Assembly: GCF_027498035.1 (NCBI RefSeq)
Contig: NZ_CP114978.1
Coordinates: 2,418,001 to 2,482,000, forward strand
DNA from: Pseudoxanthomonas sp.
GTDB taxonomy: Bacteria; Pseudomonadota; Gammaproteobacteria; Xanthomonadales; Xanthomonadaceae
Direction: 5' to 3'
Length of the DNA: 64,000 nt
The notes beneath the pieces were generated by a model that was given only the letters and a program-made list of their open reading frames with translations, had not been told where the DNA came from and ran no database searches. Below, in pieces: positions 1 through 8,346 of the stretch. Position 1 is the stretch's first letter. Each line of letters begins with the position of its first letter. The position numbers and the translations under genes are program-made.

Positions 1-485
1 TCACGCTGCGGAAAACGCCTGAATGGTAGCTGCGGGGGGCCACCCCGGCAACCGAGCGATTTTTGTGCAAACGCACATAAACGCTGCACGCTCAGGCATT
101 TGCCGAGGGTCCGGCGCCGGCGCGAAGCCCGCCTGAGTGCGCTGACACCACGCCCACGGGCACCGATCGCCCGCGCGGGGATTCGCGGCGCCAACGGGAT
201 CGCCGCGAGACACACATTCCGGCACGTCCGGCCATTGCACCAAAGATGGAGGCCGACGCACGACGCAATGGCGGTGTCCGGGTGGGTGACGCGCCACGGC
301 CAATCGCCACTATTCTCGCCACTGCACCGAAAGCCAGGTTGGCGACGACACGCCGCATCATCGGAGAAGCGTGCCGTCGCGCGCGTCAGCCTCAGCGCCG
401 AACAGGCTGGCATGTTCCTTGCGTGATATGTCGATCACAGCAGTCGATGTCGCATGCCATACCGTCCGCAGTGGGGGGCAAGACC
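1..485. other. Non-coding stretch upstream of diguanylate cyclase
   Basis: No gene is supported here. Open frames exist on both strands, but their translations are rich in Arg, Pro and Ala, match no family I know and overlap one another. The stretch presumably holds the promoter and leader of the cyclase gene that starts at 486. I could not pick out a convincing promoter or RNA element. Confidence 0.5.
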
Positions 486-1643
486 ATGACCAACTCGGTG
501 TTTTTCAGCCTGATCAGCGATTGCACGCTGTCGGTCGTGCTGTTTTTCCTGTTCCTGTACGTCGCCCGGATCTCGCGCACGCTGTACGGCATCGGGACCT
601 GGGGGGCGGCGCATCTGGCCTACACCCTGGGCGCAGCCACGATCGATGTCGCCACCGATGCCTTGCGGGCACGCGGCCATCTGGGCGCAGCCATGTTGGC
701 GACCAACCTGGGCGGCATGATCGCCTGCGCGGGCATGACCGGACTGGCCTGGGCCGTGGTGCAGTTCGTCCAGCAGCGCCCGCTGCGTCGACGTGAGCTG
801 GCATGGATGCCGCTGGCGCTGCTGTTGCCGGCAATCGCCTGGTGCATCCGCGGCACCCAGCATGCGCAGGGCGTGGCGCTGAGTGCGGTCGAGGTGCTGT
901 CACTGCTGGTGATGATCTGGCAACTACGGACCTTGAACACCACGCCCGACCGGGTTCCAGCGCGATTGATGATGGCCGCCTGCATCCTGCTGGTCGGTAT
1001 CTACAGCAGTGTGGTCCCAGGCTGGTTCAAGGGCCTGTTCGGCCTCGACGACATGTGGGTCAGCGCCGACCTGGCGCTGTGGTTCATGCTCAATTTCTGC
1101 ATGCTGACCCTGACCAGCTTCCATGCGGCCGAAGCGCTGCGCCGCAGCGCCCTGATCGACCCGCTGACCGGCGCGCTCAACCGGCGTGGACTCAGCCATG
1201 GCCTGGACCAACGCCGTGCCCCGGGTGCCGCCGCAATACCCGAAGGCCTGGCGGTCCTGGCCCTGGACCTGGATCGCTTCAAGGCGATCAACGACCAGCA
1301 CGGCCATCGCACGGGCGACCGCGTGCTGCAGGCATTTTCCGACACCGTGCGCCGCTGCATCCGCCAGGACGACTTGTTCGCACGCACCGGTGGCGAGGAG
1401 TTCGTGGTGGTGAGCGCGGGGCTGGATCGCGATGAAGCTGCACAGCTGGCCGAGCGCATCCGCCTGGCGACCGAACAGATGCAGCTCCCGCAGCATCCCG
1501 GCCTACATGTCGGCGTGAGCGTAGGCGCGGCCTGCACCGTCCGGCGCGTCGCGGTCAGCGACTTGATGGATCTGGCCGACCAGGCGCTGTACGCCGCCAA
1601 GCATGGCGGCCGCAATCGCGTGGAACTGCACGAAGCCGGCTGA
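486..1643 (+). CDS. Membrane-anchored GGDEF diguanylate cyclase
   Basis: Likely makes cyclic di-GMP from two GTP. The 385-residue protein has an N-terminal half of about six hydrophobic segments (residues 1-210), a short linker and a C-terminal GGDEF domain. The active-site motif GGEEF lies at residues 302-306. The product-inhibition I-site RxxD (RQDD) is at 293-296, so feedback control should be intact. No EAL domain is present. The start at 486 follows a G-rich ribosome site (GGGGGG about 7 nt upstream); the frame is open back to 246, but that extension has no membrane or domain features. The membrane half is of unknown sensory type. Family assignment is firm; the signal sensed is unknown. 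Confidence 0.9.
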   Translation: MTNSVFFSLISDCTLSVVLFFLFLYVARISRTLYGIGTWGAAHLAYTLGAATIDVATDALRARGHLGAAMLATNLGGMIACAGMTGLAWAVVQFVQQRPLRRRELAWMPLALLLPAIAWCIRGTQHAQGVALSAVEVLSLLVMIWQLRTLNTTPDRVPARLMMAACILLVGIYSSVVPGWFKGLFGLDDMWVSADLALWFMLNFCMLTLTSFHAAEALRRSALIDPLTGALNRRGLSHGLDQRRAPGAAAIPEGLAVLALDLDRFKAINDQHGHRTGDRVLQAFSDTVRRCIRQDDLFARTGGEEFVVVSAGLDRDEAAQLAERIRLATEQMQLPQHPGLHVGVSVGAACTVRRVAVSDLMDLADQALYAAKHGGRNRVELHEAG

Positions 1644-1654
1644 GTCACGCACAA

Positions 1655-1684
1655 AAGAAACCCCGCACGAGGCGGGGCTTCTTC
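1655..1684. terminator. Bidirectional terminator between cyclase and fadL
   Basis: An AAGAAACCCCGC / GCGGGGCTTCTT inverted repeat with a short ACGAG loop sits between the convergent cyclase and FadL genes. A/T-rich flanks on both sides suit termination in both directions. Confidence 0.8.
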
Positions 1685-1728
1685 ACTACACGCTTGAAGC
1701 ACGCGTCGGCCGAAGCCGACGCGAAGGA

Positions 1729-3078
1729 TCAGAACTTGTAGGTGTACGAACCCGCCAGGATGTCGCCGGACACGTCGAACGAGCCCGCCAGCGTGCTGGA
1801 GGTGACCGAGGTCTCGTCGACGGTCGGGTCGGAGGTGAACAGGTGGGTATAGCCCAGGTTCCACTCACTGCTCGGCGAGGAAGTCCAGGTCAGACCCAGC
1901 GACAGCCACCTGCGGGTGGTGTCCGGCACGCGCACGTCGCGATATTCCACCGTGGTCGGGGTCTGGTCATAGGCCAGGCCGCCGCGGAAGGTCAGCGCGT
2001 CGCTCAGCTTGTAGTCCGCACCGACCGAGACGAAGGTCGTGTCGCGGTAGTTGAACACCAGCGTGTTGTCGGCCTGGGCCGAGTCGAAGTCGACGGTGAT
2101 CTTGTCGAACTTGCTCCACGCCGTGCGGGTCACGTCCGCCGCGATCAGCCAGTGGTCGTTGATGATGTGGGTGAAGCTGGCCGTGGCGGTGGCCGGCATG
2201 ATGACCTTGGCGCTGCCACCGGTGTTGATGTACTGCCCCGCCGCGGCTACGGCCAGCACGGCCGCAGCCTGACCCGGGACGTCGAAGGTGGCCTTGCCGT
2301 TGTCGATCTTGTGGTCGACCTGCGAGCGGTAGGTCAGGCCGATGTGGGTGTTCTCATCGATGCTGAACAGGCCGCCCAGGGTGAAGCCCATATCGGTACT
2401 GTCGCCCTTGACGCGCGAGTAGCCGTCAGCGCTGCCTGGGGTGAAGCCCGGCACGCCCTGCGCATACAGCGCGGTGCCGAAGTCGATGGCGTTGCTCAGG
2501 TCCACGTCCAGGCGTTCGGCGAACACCGACGCACCGAAGGACACCCACGGATTGACGTCGTAGGAGAACGAGATGCCGGCGTCGATGGCCTGCAGCTCGG
2601 TCTTGATGCCCTGGTAGCGGCCAACCCAGTCGCGGTCGTATTCGGTCTTGAAGCCGTACGGCACGGTGAGCGAGGCACCCAGGTGCATGTTGTCGCCGAT
2701 CGGGGTGGCGAAGTAGATCGAGGGAACGGCCGCGATCGTGCCGGCATTGCCGCCGTCGCCACCACTGATCGCCGAGCCGGTACCAGCACCGGTCGCACCG
2801 ACGTAGTTGCCACTGCCCTTGAAATCGGCGCCGAAGCTGATCGCGCTGACGCCGACGGACAGCTGGCGACCTTCGAGCAGGCGCATCGCGGCCGGATTGT
2901 TCACAACGACCGCGGTATCACCCGGGGCGCTGGCCGAACCAGCGAACGCGCGGCCCTGGGCCTTGGCGCTGTTTTCCTTCAGCTGGAACGCCGCAGCATG
3001 GGCGTGGCCACTGAGAAGAACGCCTGCGACACCGGCGGCCAGCAAGGAAAGACGGAAAAGATTCTGGGAAGACAGCAT
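1729..3078 (-). CDS. FadL/OmpP1/TodX family outer-membrane transporter (first copy)
   Basis: Outer-membrane beta-barrel that lets long-chain fatty acids or other hydrophobic compounds into the periplasm. The 449-residue protein begins with a signal peptide (LLAAGVAGVLLSGHAHA), and the mature part starts AAFQLKENSAKAQGRAFAG, the usual FadL start. NPAAM near residue 60 and alternating aromatic barrel strands to the C-terminal YKF fit the family. The ATG at 3078 is chosen because CGGAG sits about 10 nt upstream and the signal peptide begins there; the frame extends to 3180 without function. A second FadL homologue lies at 14885-16261. The substrate cannot be told from sequence. Confidence 0.9.
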   Translation of the reverse strand: MLSSQNLFRLSLLAAGVAGVLLSGHAHAAAFQLKENSAKAQGRAFAGSASAPGDTAVVVNNPAAMRLLEGRQLSVGVSAISFGADFKGSGNYVGATGAGTGSAISGGDGGNAGTIAAVPSIYFATPIGDNMHLGASLTVPYGFKTEYDRDWVGRYQGIKTELQAIDAGISFSYDVNPWVSFGASVFAERLDVDLSNAIDFGTALYAQGVPGFTPGSADGYSRVKGDSTDMGFTLGGLFSIDENTHIGLTYRSQVDHKIDNGKATFDVPGQAAAVLAVAAAGQYINTGGSAKVIMPATATASFTHIINDHWLIAADVTRTAWSKFDKITVDFDSAQADNTLVFNYRDTTFVSVGADYKLSDALTFRGGLAYDQTPTTVEYRDVRVPDTTRRWLSLGLTWTSSPSSEWNLGYTHLFTSDPTVDETSVTSSTLAGSFDVSGDILAGSYTYKF

Positions 3079-3300
3079 TTGGATGATCTCCGGAAGACAA
3101 TATTTGGAACTGCCCGCGTCGTCGCGCTTGGCACCGTCATCAATGACGGCACCCTGCGCGCCGGAAGCCCCTCCCGACATACGACGGCGTATGTCAGTAT
3201 AACGATTCGGGCTAACGCAACCGTAACGTTCATATTGGCTTTTAGTCGGGTTCAGGCCAGCTCCTGTACACCCGCCTTCGCAATTGGATTGCCCTGACCC

Positions 3301-3994
3301 GTGTTCATTTCCACGCCTTCCCGCCGCAAGCCGACCGTCCGCTGGGCCACGCCCCTGCTGTTTGCGTTGCTATGGCTCGCCTTCCTGTGGGCGATCACGC
3401 GCTCGGCGGGCCTGTACCGCAATCTGCTGCTGGAATGGGGCGCCCTGACCGGCGGCCTGGATACACCGCAGGACTGGCTGCAGGGCTTCACCGATGGCTC
3501 GGTGCTGCGCCTGTTCACCGCCTTGTTCCTGCATGCCGACTGGGCCCACCTGCTGGGCAACCTGGTGTTCCTGCTGATCTTCGGTCTGCCCGCCGAACGC
3601 GCGATGCGGGCCGTGGCGCTTCCTGCTGCTGTTCCTGCTGGGCGGTGCGGTGTCGAACCTGGCCGCGGTGCTGGTGATCGGCACGCCGGACCGGGTGATC
3701 ATCGGCGCCAGTGGCGCGGTCTCGGCCGTGATCGGCGCCTACCTGGCGCTGTTTCCCAATGCGAAGCTGGGCGTGGTGGTGCCGCTGGGCTTGTTCCTGC
3801 AGTTCGTCAAGGCGCCGGCCGCGGTGCTGATCGGGGTCTGGGCGATCCTGCAGGTGGTGTTCGCCTACAGCGGCCCGGCGTTCGGCGCGGTGGCCTGGTC
3901 CGCGCATCTGGCCGGCTTCGTGTTCGGCGTGGTGTTCGCGCTGTTCGTGCGGGCGGCCATCGCGCGGCGGATGCGACGCCGCCACGGCTACTGA
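3301..3994 (+). pseudogene. Rhomboid family intramembrane serine protease, interrupted by a frameshift
   Basis: Would cleave membrane proteins within the bilayer. The GTG start at 3301 opens a frame with a first membrane helix and the typical loop and HLLGN motif (ADWAHLLGN). After about 3605-3612 the homology moves to the +1 frame: RFLLLFLLGGAVSNL, then the serine motif GASG in VIIGASGAVSAVIGAY, and the catalytic His in WSAHLAGFVFG, ending at the TGA at 3992-3994. Removing one base in the GCGATGCGGGCCGTGG stretch restores a full rhomboid of about 230 residues. As written, translation stays out of frame to 4092 and loses both catalytic residues. It may be a real inactivation or a base-calling error in a G/C run. 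Confidence 0.8.
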
Positions 3995-4067
3995 GCCGGC
4001 AGCCGTGGGAAAATAGCGGTGCAGCCCCCACCTCGGCGGCATCACTTCGTCTTCCGAATCCCGCGCC

Positions 4068-4391
4068 ATGTCCAAGCCACTCTACAAAGTGACCTTCCTC
4101 AACCACGGCAAGGTGTATGAGCTGTACGCGCGCCAGGTGGCTTCGTCCAACGCGTTGTGGGGCTTCACCGAAGTCGGTGAGCTGGTGTTCGACGTGCACG
4201 ATGGCCTGGTCGTCGACCCGACCGAAGAACGGCTGCGCGAAGAATTCGGCAACACCCGCGTGCTGCACCTGCCGATGCAGAGCATCGTGCGCGTGGAGGA
4301 AGTGGAGAAGAAAGGCGTCAGCGCAATCCGCGATGCGGTCAGCGGCGAAAAAGTCGTCACCCCGTTCCCGATGCCGTCACGGCCGCGCTGA
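4068..4391 (+). CDS. DUF1820 family protein
   Basis: A 107-residue soluble protein that matches the DUF1820 family as I know it from gamma-proteobacteria (start MSKPLYKVTFLNHGKVYELYARQV, then a conserved LWGFTEVGELVF region and a C-terminal IVRVEEVEKKG). Function is unknown. The stop codon overlaps the next gene by one base (TGATG), so the two are probably co-translated. There are no signal peptide or membrane helices. Confidence 0.85.
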   Translation: MSKPLYKVTFLNHGKVYELYARQVASSNALWGFTEVGELVFDVHDGLVVDPTEERLREEFGNTRVLHLPMQSIVRVEEVEKKGVSAIRDAVSGEKVVTPFPMPSRPR

Positions 4392-5386
4392 TGCCGATGC
4401 GCGTCGTCATCCCCGATGACTACCAGCGCGCGAGTGCCGCCCTACCCGCCTTGCACGCGCAGGGCGATGGGCTGCAGATCGAGGTGCTCGGCGCATTGCC
4501 CGATGACTTCGAACAACGCATCGCGCTGCTGAAAGACGCGCAGGCGCTGGTGCTGATCCGCGAACGCACGCAGATCGATGCTGCGCTGCTCGCACACCTG
4601 CCACGGCTGCTGCTGATCAGCCAGACCGGCAAGATCGGCGCGCATGTCGATGTCACCGCCTGCACCGCACACGGCGTGGCCATTGCCGAAGGCGTGGGCT
4701 CGCCGATCGCACCGGCGGAACTGACCTGGGCGTTGATCATGGCCGCGATGCGGCGCCTGCCCGACTATGCCGCCGCGCTGCAAACCGGGCGCTGGCAGGA
4801 CGTGGGCGATGCGCGCCTGGGGCGCACGCTGCACGGGCGCACGCTTGGCATCTGGAGCTACGGCAAGATCGGTCGACTGGTCGCAGGCTATGGCCGTGCA
4901 TTCGGCATGCAGGTGCTGGTCTGGGGCGGCGACGCGGCACGTGCGGCGGCGCAGGCCGATGGTTATGCGATGGCACCGTCGTGCGAGGCACTGTTCGAAC
5001 GCAGCGATGTGCTGACGCTACACCGGCGCCTGGTGCCAGGCACGCGCCATCAGCTCGATGGCGCACTGTTGTCACGCATGAAATCCGATGCACTGCTGGT
5101 CAACACCAGCCGTGCCGAACTGATCGCGCCCGGCGCATTGCTGGCGGCGCTCGATGCAGGTCACCCAGGCATGGCGGCGCTGGACGTGTTTGAACACGAG
5201 CCGGCCAAACCGCAGCACGAACCGTTGCTCTCGCACCCGCGCGTGCTGGCGATGCCGCACCTGGGTTACGTCGAGCAGGACAGCTACGCGCTGTACCTGG
5301 GCACCGCGCTGGACAACGTGCGCGCATTCGCGACCGGTACGCCGCAGAACATCCTCAATCCGGAAGCGCTGTCCGCGCACCGCTGA
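4391..5386 (+). CDS. D-2-hydroxyacid dehydrogenase family protein
   Basis: NAD(P)-dependent oxidoreductase of the D-isomer 2-hydroxyacid dehydrogenase family (331 residues). The N-terminal flavodoxin-like substrate domain is followed by a Rossmann domain from about residue 105. The catalytic set is visible: Arg in VNTSRAELI, Glu in VFEHEPAKPQHEPLL, His in MPHLGYVEQDSY. The nucleotide loop reads GIWSYGKIG, so the first glycine of GxGxxG is Ser156. It is coupled to the DUF1820 gene by TGATG; an alternative ATG lies 6 nt in. The substrate (glycerate, phosphoglycerate or other 2-keto acid) cannot be assigned. Confidence 0.85.
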   Translation: MPMRVVIPDDYQRASAALPALHAQGDGLQIEVLGALPDDFEQRIALLKDAQALVLIRERTQIDAALLAHLPRLLLISQTGKIGAHVDVTACTAHGVAIAEGVGSPIAPAELTWALIMAAMRRLPDYAAALQTGRWQDVGDARLGRTLHGRTLGIWSYGKIGRLVAGYGRAFGMQVLVWGGDAARAAAQADGYAMAPSCEALFERSDVLTLHRRLVPGTRHQLDGALLSRMKSDALLVNTSRAELIAPGALLAALDAGHPGMAALDVFEHEPAKPQHEPLLSHPRVLAMPHLGYVEQDSYALYLGTALDNVRAFATGTPQNILNPEALSAHR

Positions 5387-5417
5387 GCCACGGCGCGCGC
5401 AAGGGCAAGGGCAAGGC

Positions 5418-6932
5418 TTACTTGCCCGGCGATGTGGCCGGCGTGGGCGCGACGTCACCTGCAGGTGACGCAGGGTCGGCCGCTGCCGGCTTGGCCGGCA
5501 CTCCTGCAGGCTTCTTCGCAACCGGCTTGGCCTTGGCCGCTGCAGCCTTGGCATCGACCGCCTTCTGCGCCGCCGCGACCGACCCCGGATGCTTCAGCTC
5601 GGCCAGCGCCTGCTCCACCGGCTTGTCACCATTGAGCACGTCGCCGGCGGTATAGCCTTCGGCGCCTTCCTGATCGCCATGCAGGTGGCCCGGCAGGTTG
5701 GCTTCGCTGTAATTGGCAAGTGAGGGCGGGAGTTCCTCGTTGCCGGCGTCGTCGGGTTTGAGCAGCACGTCCGGGACAATGCCGGTGGCCTGGATCGACT
5801 TGCCGCTGGGCGTGTAATAGCGCGCGGTAGTCAGCTTGACCGAGTCACCGTTGTCCAGCGGCAGCACGGTCTGCACCGAGCCCTTGCCGAAGGTGCGGCT
5901 GCCGATGATGCGCACGCGGTTGTTGTCGCGCAGCGCGCCGGCCAGCACCTCGGCCGCGCTGGCCGAGCCACCATCGACCAGTACCACGACCGGCACGCCG
6001 CCCAGGCGATCGCCGGGCGTGGCCTCGAACTTGGCGTCACTGATCGCGATGCGGCCCTTGGTGGTGACGATGGTGCCCTTCTCCAGCAGGTCGTCTGCAA
6101 TCTGCACGGCCGCGGTCAGCAGGCCACCCGGATTGCTGCGCAGGTCCAGCACCACGCCCTTCAGCGCGCCCTTGGATTTGACCTCGTCCACGGCTTTCTG
6201 GAAGTCCGCGCCGGTGTCGGCCTGGAAGGCGCTGATGCGGATATAGCCATAGCCCGGCTCCAGCATGCGCGAACGCACGCTGGCCACGCGGATGGTCTCG
6301 CGGGTCAGCACCTTGTCGAAGGGCTTGGGGGTCTTCTCGCGGACGATGGTCAGGGTGACCTTGCTGCCGACCGGGCCGCGCAGCGGCTCCATCGAGTCTT
6401 TCATGCCGCCCAACGACTTGCCGTCGATGGCGATGATCAGGTCGCCGGACTGAATGCCGGCGCGCGCGGCCGGCGTGCCGTCGATGGGGGAAACCACCTG
6501 CAGCGAGCCATCCGGCTGGGCCAGCAACTCCACGCCGATGCCATCGTAGGCGCCGTTGGCCTGCTCGTCGAAATCCTTGGCGTCTTCCTTGTCCAGATAG
6601 GCGCTGTGCGGGTCCAGGTCCAGCAGCAGGCCGCGGATCGCCGAATGCATCAGCTTCTGGTCGTCAACCGGCTCCACGTAGGCCTGCTTGACCGCGTTGA
6701 AGACCGAGACGAAGCGGCGGATCTCGTCCAGCGGCACGTCGGATGGCGTGGATTCTGACGCGGACGGATCGTCACTGGAGCCGACCGGCTTGGCGTCGTC
6801 GGTGCCGGTATCTTCCTGCTGGGTGGCGGGCGCCTGCTGTTGCGAGGTGTCCTGCGTCGTGGGCGTGGCTTCCTGGGCCAATGCCGGCGCGATGGCCAGC
6901 AGCAGGGACGACAGCAACAGGGACACACGCAT
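5418..6932 (-). CDS. ctpA: C-terminal processing peptidase (S41 family, PDZ domain)
   Basis: Periplasmic carboxy-terminal processing protease that degrades or trims envelope proteins from their C termini. The 504-residue protein has a signal peptide (LLLSSLLLAIAPALAQ), a low-complexity acidic/Thr/Gln linker to about residue 65, a PDZ domain (about 130-215; YDGIGVELLAQPDG) and the S41 domain with Ser in VDGGSASAAE and Lys in FGKGSVQ, the Ser-Lys dyad. The tail is Ala/Pro/Lys-rich. It lies downstream of envC and gpmI on the same strand, a usual neighbourhood for this peptidase, fitting a link to cell-wall remodelling. The family is certain; the symbol is by type. Confidence 0.9.
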   Translation of the reverse strand: MRVSLLLSSLLLAIAPALAQEATPTTQDTSQQQAPATQQEDTGTDDAKPVGSSDDPSASESTPSDVPLDEIRRFVSVFNAVKQAYVEPVDDQKLMHSAIRGLLLDLDPHSAYLDKEDAKDFDEQANGAYDGIGVELLAQPDGSLQVVSPIDGTPAARAGIQSGDLIIAIDGKSLGGMKDSMEPLRGPVGSKVTLTIVREKTPKPFDKVLTRETIRVASVRSRMLEPGYGYIRISAFQADTGADFQKAVDEVKSKGALKGVVLDLRSNPGGLLTAAVQIADDLLEKGTIVTTKGRIAISDAKFEATPGDRLGGVPVVVLVDGGSASAAEVLAGALRDNNRVRIIGSRTFGKGSVQTVLPLDNGDSVKLTTARYYTPSGKSIQATGIVPDVLLKPDDAGNEELPPSLANYSEANLPGHLHGDQEGAEGYTAGDVLNGDKPVEQALAELKHPGSVAAAQKAVDAKAAAAKAKPVAKKPAGVPAKPAAADPASPAGDVAPTPATSPGK

Positions 6933-7041
6933 GCGGCAACTCCGGGTGGATCGTGGGGACAGGTGCGGCTCGATTATGCGCGAAGCCAGGCTAAAACCTT
7001 GTTCCTGGCCACAAGGCCCGCACTTCCCCCTCGTCAGCGGC

Positions 7042-8346
7042 TTAGCGCCGCTGCAACCAGGACGACGGATCCACCGGCGAGCCGCCCTTGCGCAGTTCGA
7101 AGTAAAGCGCCGGAGTGCCCCAGCCGCCGGAACTGCCGACCTTGGCCACCGCTTCGCCCTTCTTCACCGTGTCGCCGGCATCGCGCAGCAGCGATTCGTT
7201 GTGCGCGTACAGGCTCATGTAGCCGTTGCCGTGGTCGATGATCAGGATCAGGCCGTAGCCGGTCATCCATTCGGAGAACACCACGGTGCCGTCGGCCACC
7301 GCGCTCACGGTGCTGCCGACCGGCGCACCGATCAACACGCCCTGGCTGGCGCGGCCGTCGGGCAGCTGCCCACCGAAGCGCGCCAGCAGGTTGCCCGATG
7401 CCGGCCAGCCCAGGCCACCCACTTTCAGCGCCGGCCCGGTTGCGACCTTGGGCGGCGGAGGCGGTGGCGCCTTGCGTGGCGGCGGTGCGGGACGGCCTTC
7501 GGCCAACGCTTCCTCGCGATCTTTCTGCGCCTGTTCGCGCGCGGCGGTTTCGCGTGCCGCTTCTTCGCGACGGGCGCGTTCGGCGGCGGCGCGGCGTTCG
7601 GCTTCGGCCCGTGCAGCGGCGGCACGCAGGTTGGCGAGCAGGGTTTCCAGCGCCTTGGCGTCGCGACCCAGCGCCTGGGCACGGTCACCGCGGTCTTCGT
7701 AACGCTCGTCCAGCTGGGCGACCAGCTTGGCCTGGCTGCCGCGGTCGCGCTTGAGCTGGGCGACCTGGGTCTGCTGCTGCTGGTGCGTAGCCTGCAGCGC
7801 GGCGCGACGGGTTTCGATTTCCGCTTCCAGCGTGCGCAATTCCTCCAACTGGCCGGTCAGCGCGTCGATGCGATGGGCGACATCGCCCTGCACGTAGCGG
7901 TGATAGACCATCGCCCGGTTCGCATCGGCCACCTTGTCCTGCGACAGCAGCACTTTCAGCGGTGCGTTGCTGCCAGTCATGTAGGCGGCGCGCACCAGCT
8001 GCGACAGCTCCTTGCGCTGCCCGGACAGATGCTGCTGCATGGCGTCACGTTTGGCCTGCAGTTCGGCCAGGGCCGCGGCCTCCTTCTGCAGCGCGGCCTG
8101 GGTCTGGGCCAGCTTGCGACTGCTGCTGCCGACCTGTTCATCGGCCGCGCGCAGCTGGCGCGACGCTTCGCCGCGCTGGCCTTCCAGGTCGCGGCGTTCG
8201 GCGGCCACGCTCTTGAGTTCCTTGCGGATGCCTTCGAGCTTCTTCTGCGTCTCTTTCTGGCTCTGCGCCAGGGCGATGCCACAGCCAGCCGTGGCCAGGG
8301 CCGCCAACAGCCCCAGCCTCACCTTGCGCAGCAGCACCGGCTTCAT
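7042..8346 (-). CDS. envC: Murein hydrolase activator EnvC (degenerate LytM/M23)
   Basis: Divisome-associated activator of the cell-wall amidases that split daughter cells. The 434-residue protein has a signal peptide (GLLAALATAGCGIALAQ), two long coiled-coil stretches (about 30-275, rich in Lys, Glu, Gln and Ala), a proline-rich linker and a C-terminal LytM domain (about 310-434). The zinc ligands of active M23 peptidases are missing: the first His position reads ASQGVLIGAP and the last motif reads ALYFELRKGG. This is the known EnvC state, an activator rather than an enzyme. Its ATG overlaps the gpmI stop by 4 nt, so the pair is translationally coupled. Confidence 0.93.
   Translation of the reverse strand: MKPVLLRKVRLGLLAALATAGCGIALAQSQKETQKKLEGIRKELKSVAAERRDLEGQRGEASRQLRAADEQVGSSSRKLAQTQAALQKEAAALAELQAKRDAMQQHLSGQRKELSQLVRAAYMTGSNAPLKVLLSQDKVADANRAMVYHRYVQGDVAHRIDALTGQLEELRTLEAEIETRRAALQATHQQQQTQVAQLKRDRGSQAKLVAQLDERYEDRGDRAQALGRDAKALETLLANLRAAAARAEAERRAAAERARREEAARETAAREQAQKDREEALAEGRPAPPPRKAPPPPPPKVATGPALKVGGLGWPASGNLLARFGGQLPDGRASQGVLIGAPVGSTVSAVADGTVVFSEWMTGYGLILIIDHGNGYMSLYAHNESLLRDAGDTVKKGEAVAKVGSSGGWGTPALYFELRKGGSPVDPSSWLQRR

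Noticed and set aside
246..485. Upstream extension of the diguanylate cyclase
   Set aside because: The added 80 residues are Arg/Ala-rich with no membrane or domain signal, and a good ribosome site precedes 486.
1603..3297. Long plus-strand open frame across the FadL gene
   Set aside because: It runs antisense to a clear FadL gene, with Val/Arg/Gly/His-rich composition and no domain. In G+C-rich DNA the opposite strand of a coding frame stays open by chance.
5402..5418. Three GGCAAG-type hexamer copies
   Set aside because: Too short; probably chance at the edge of a Lys/Gly-rich region.
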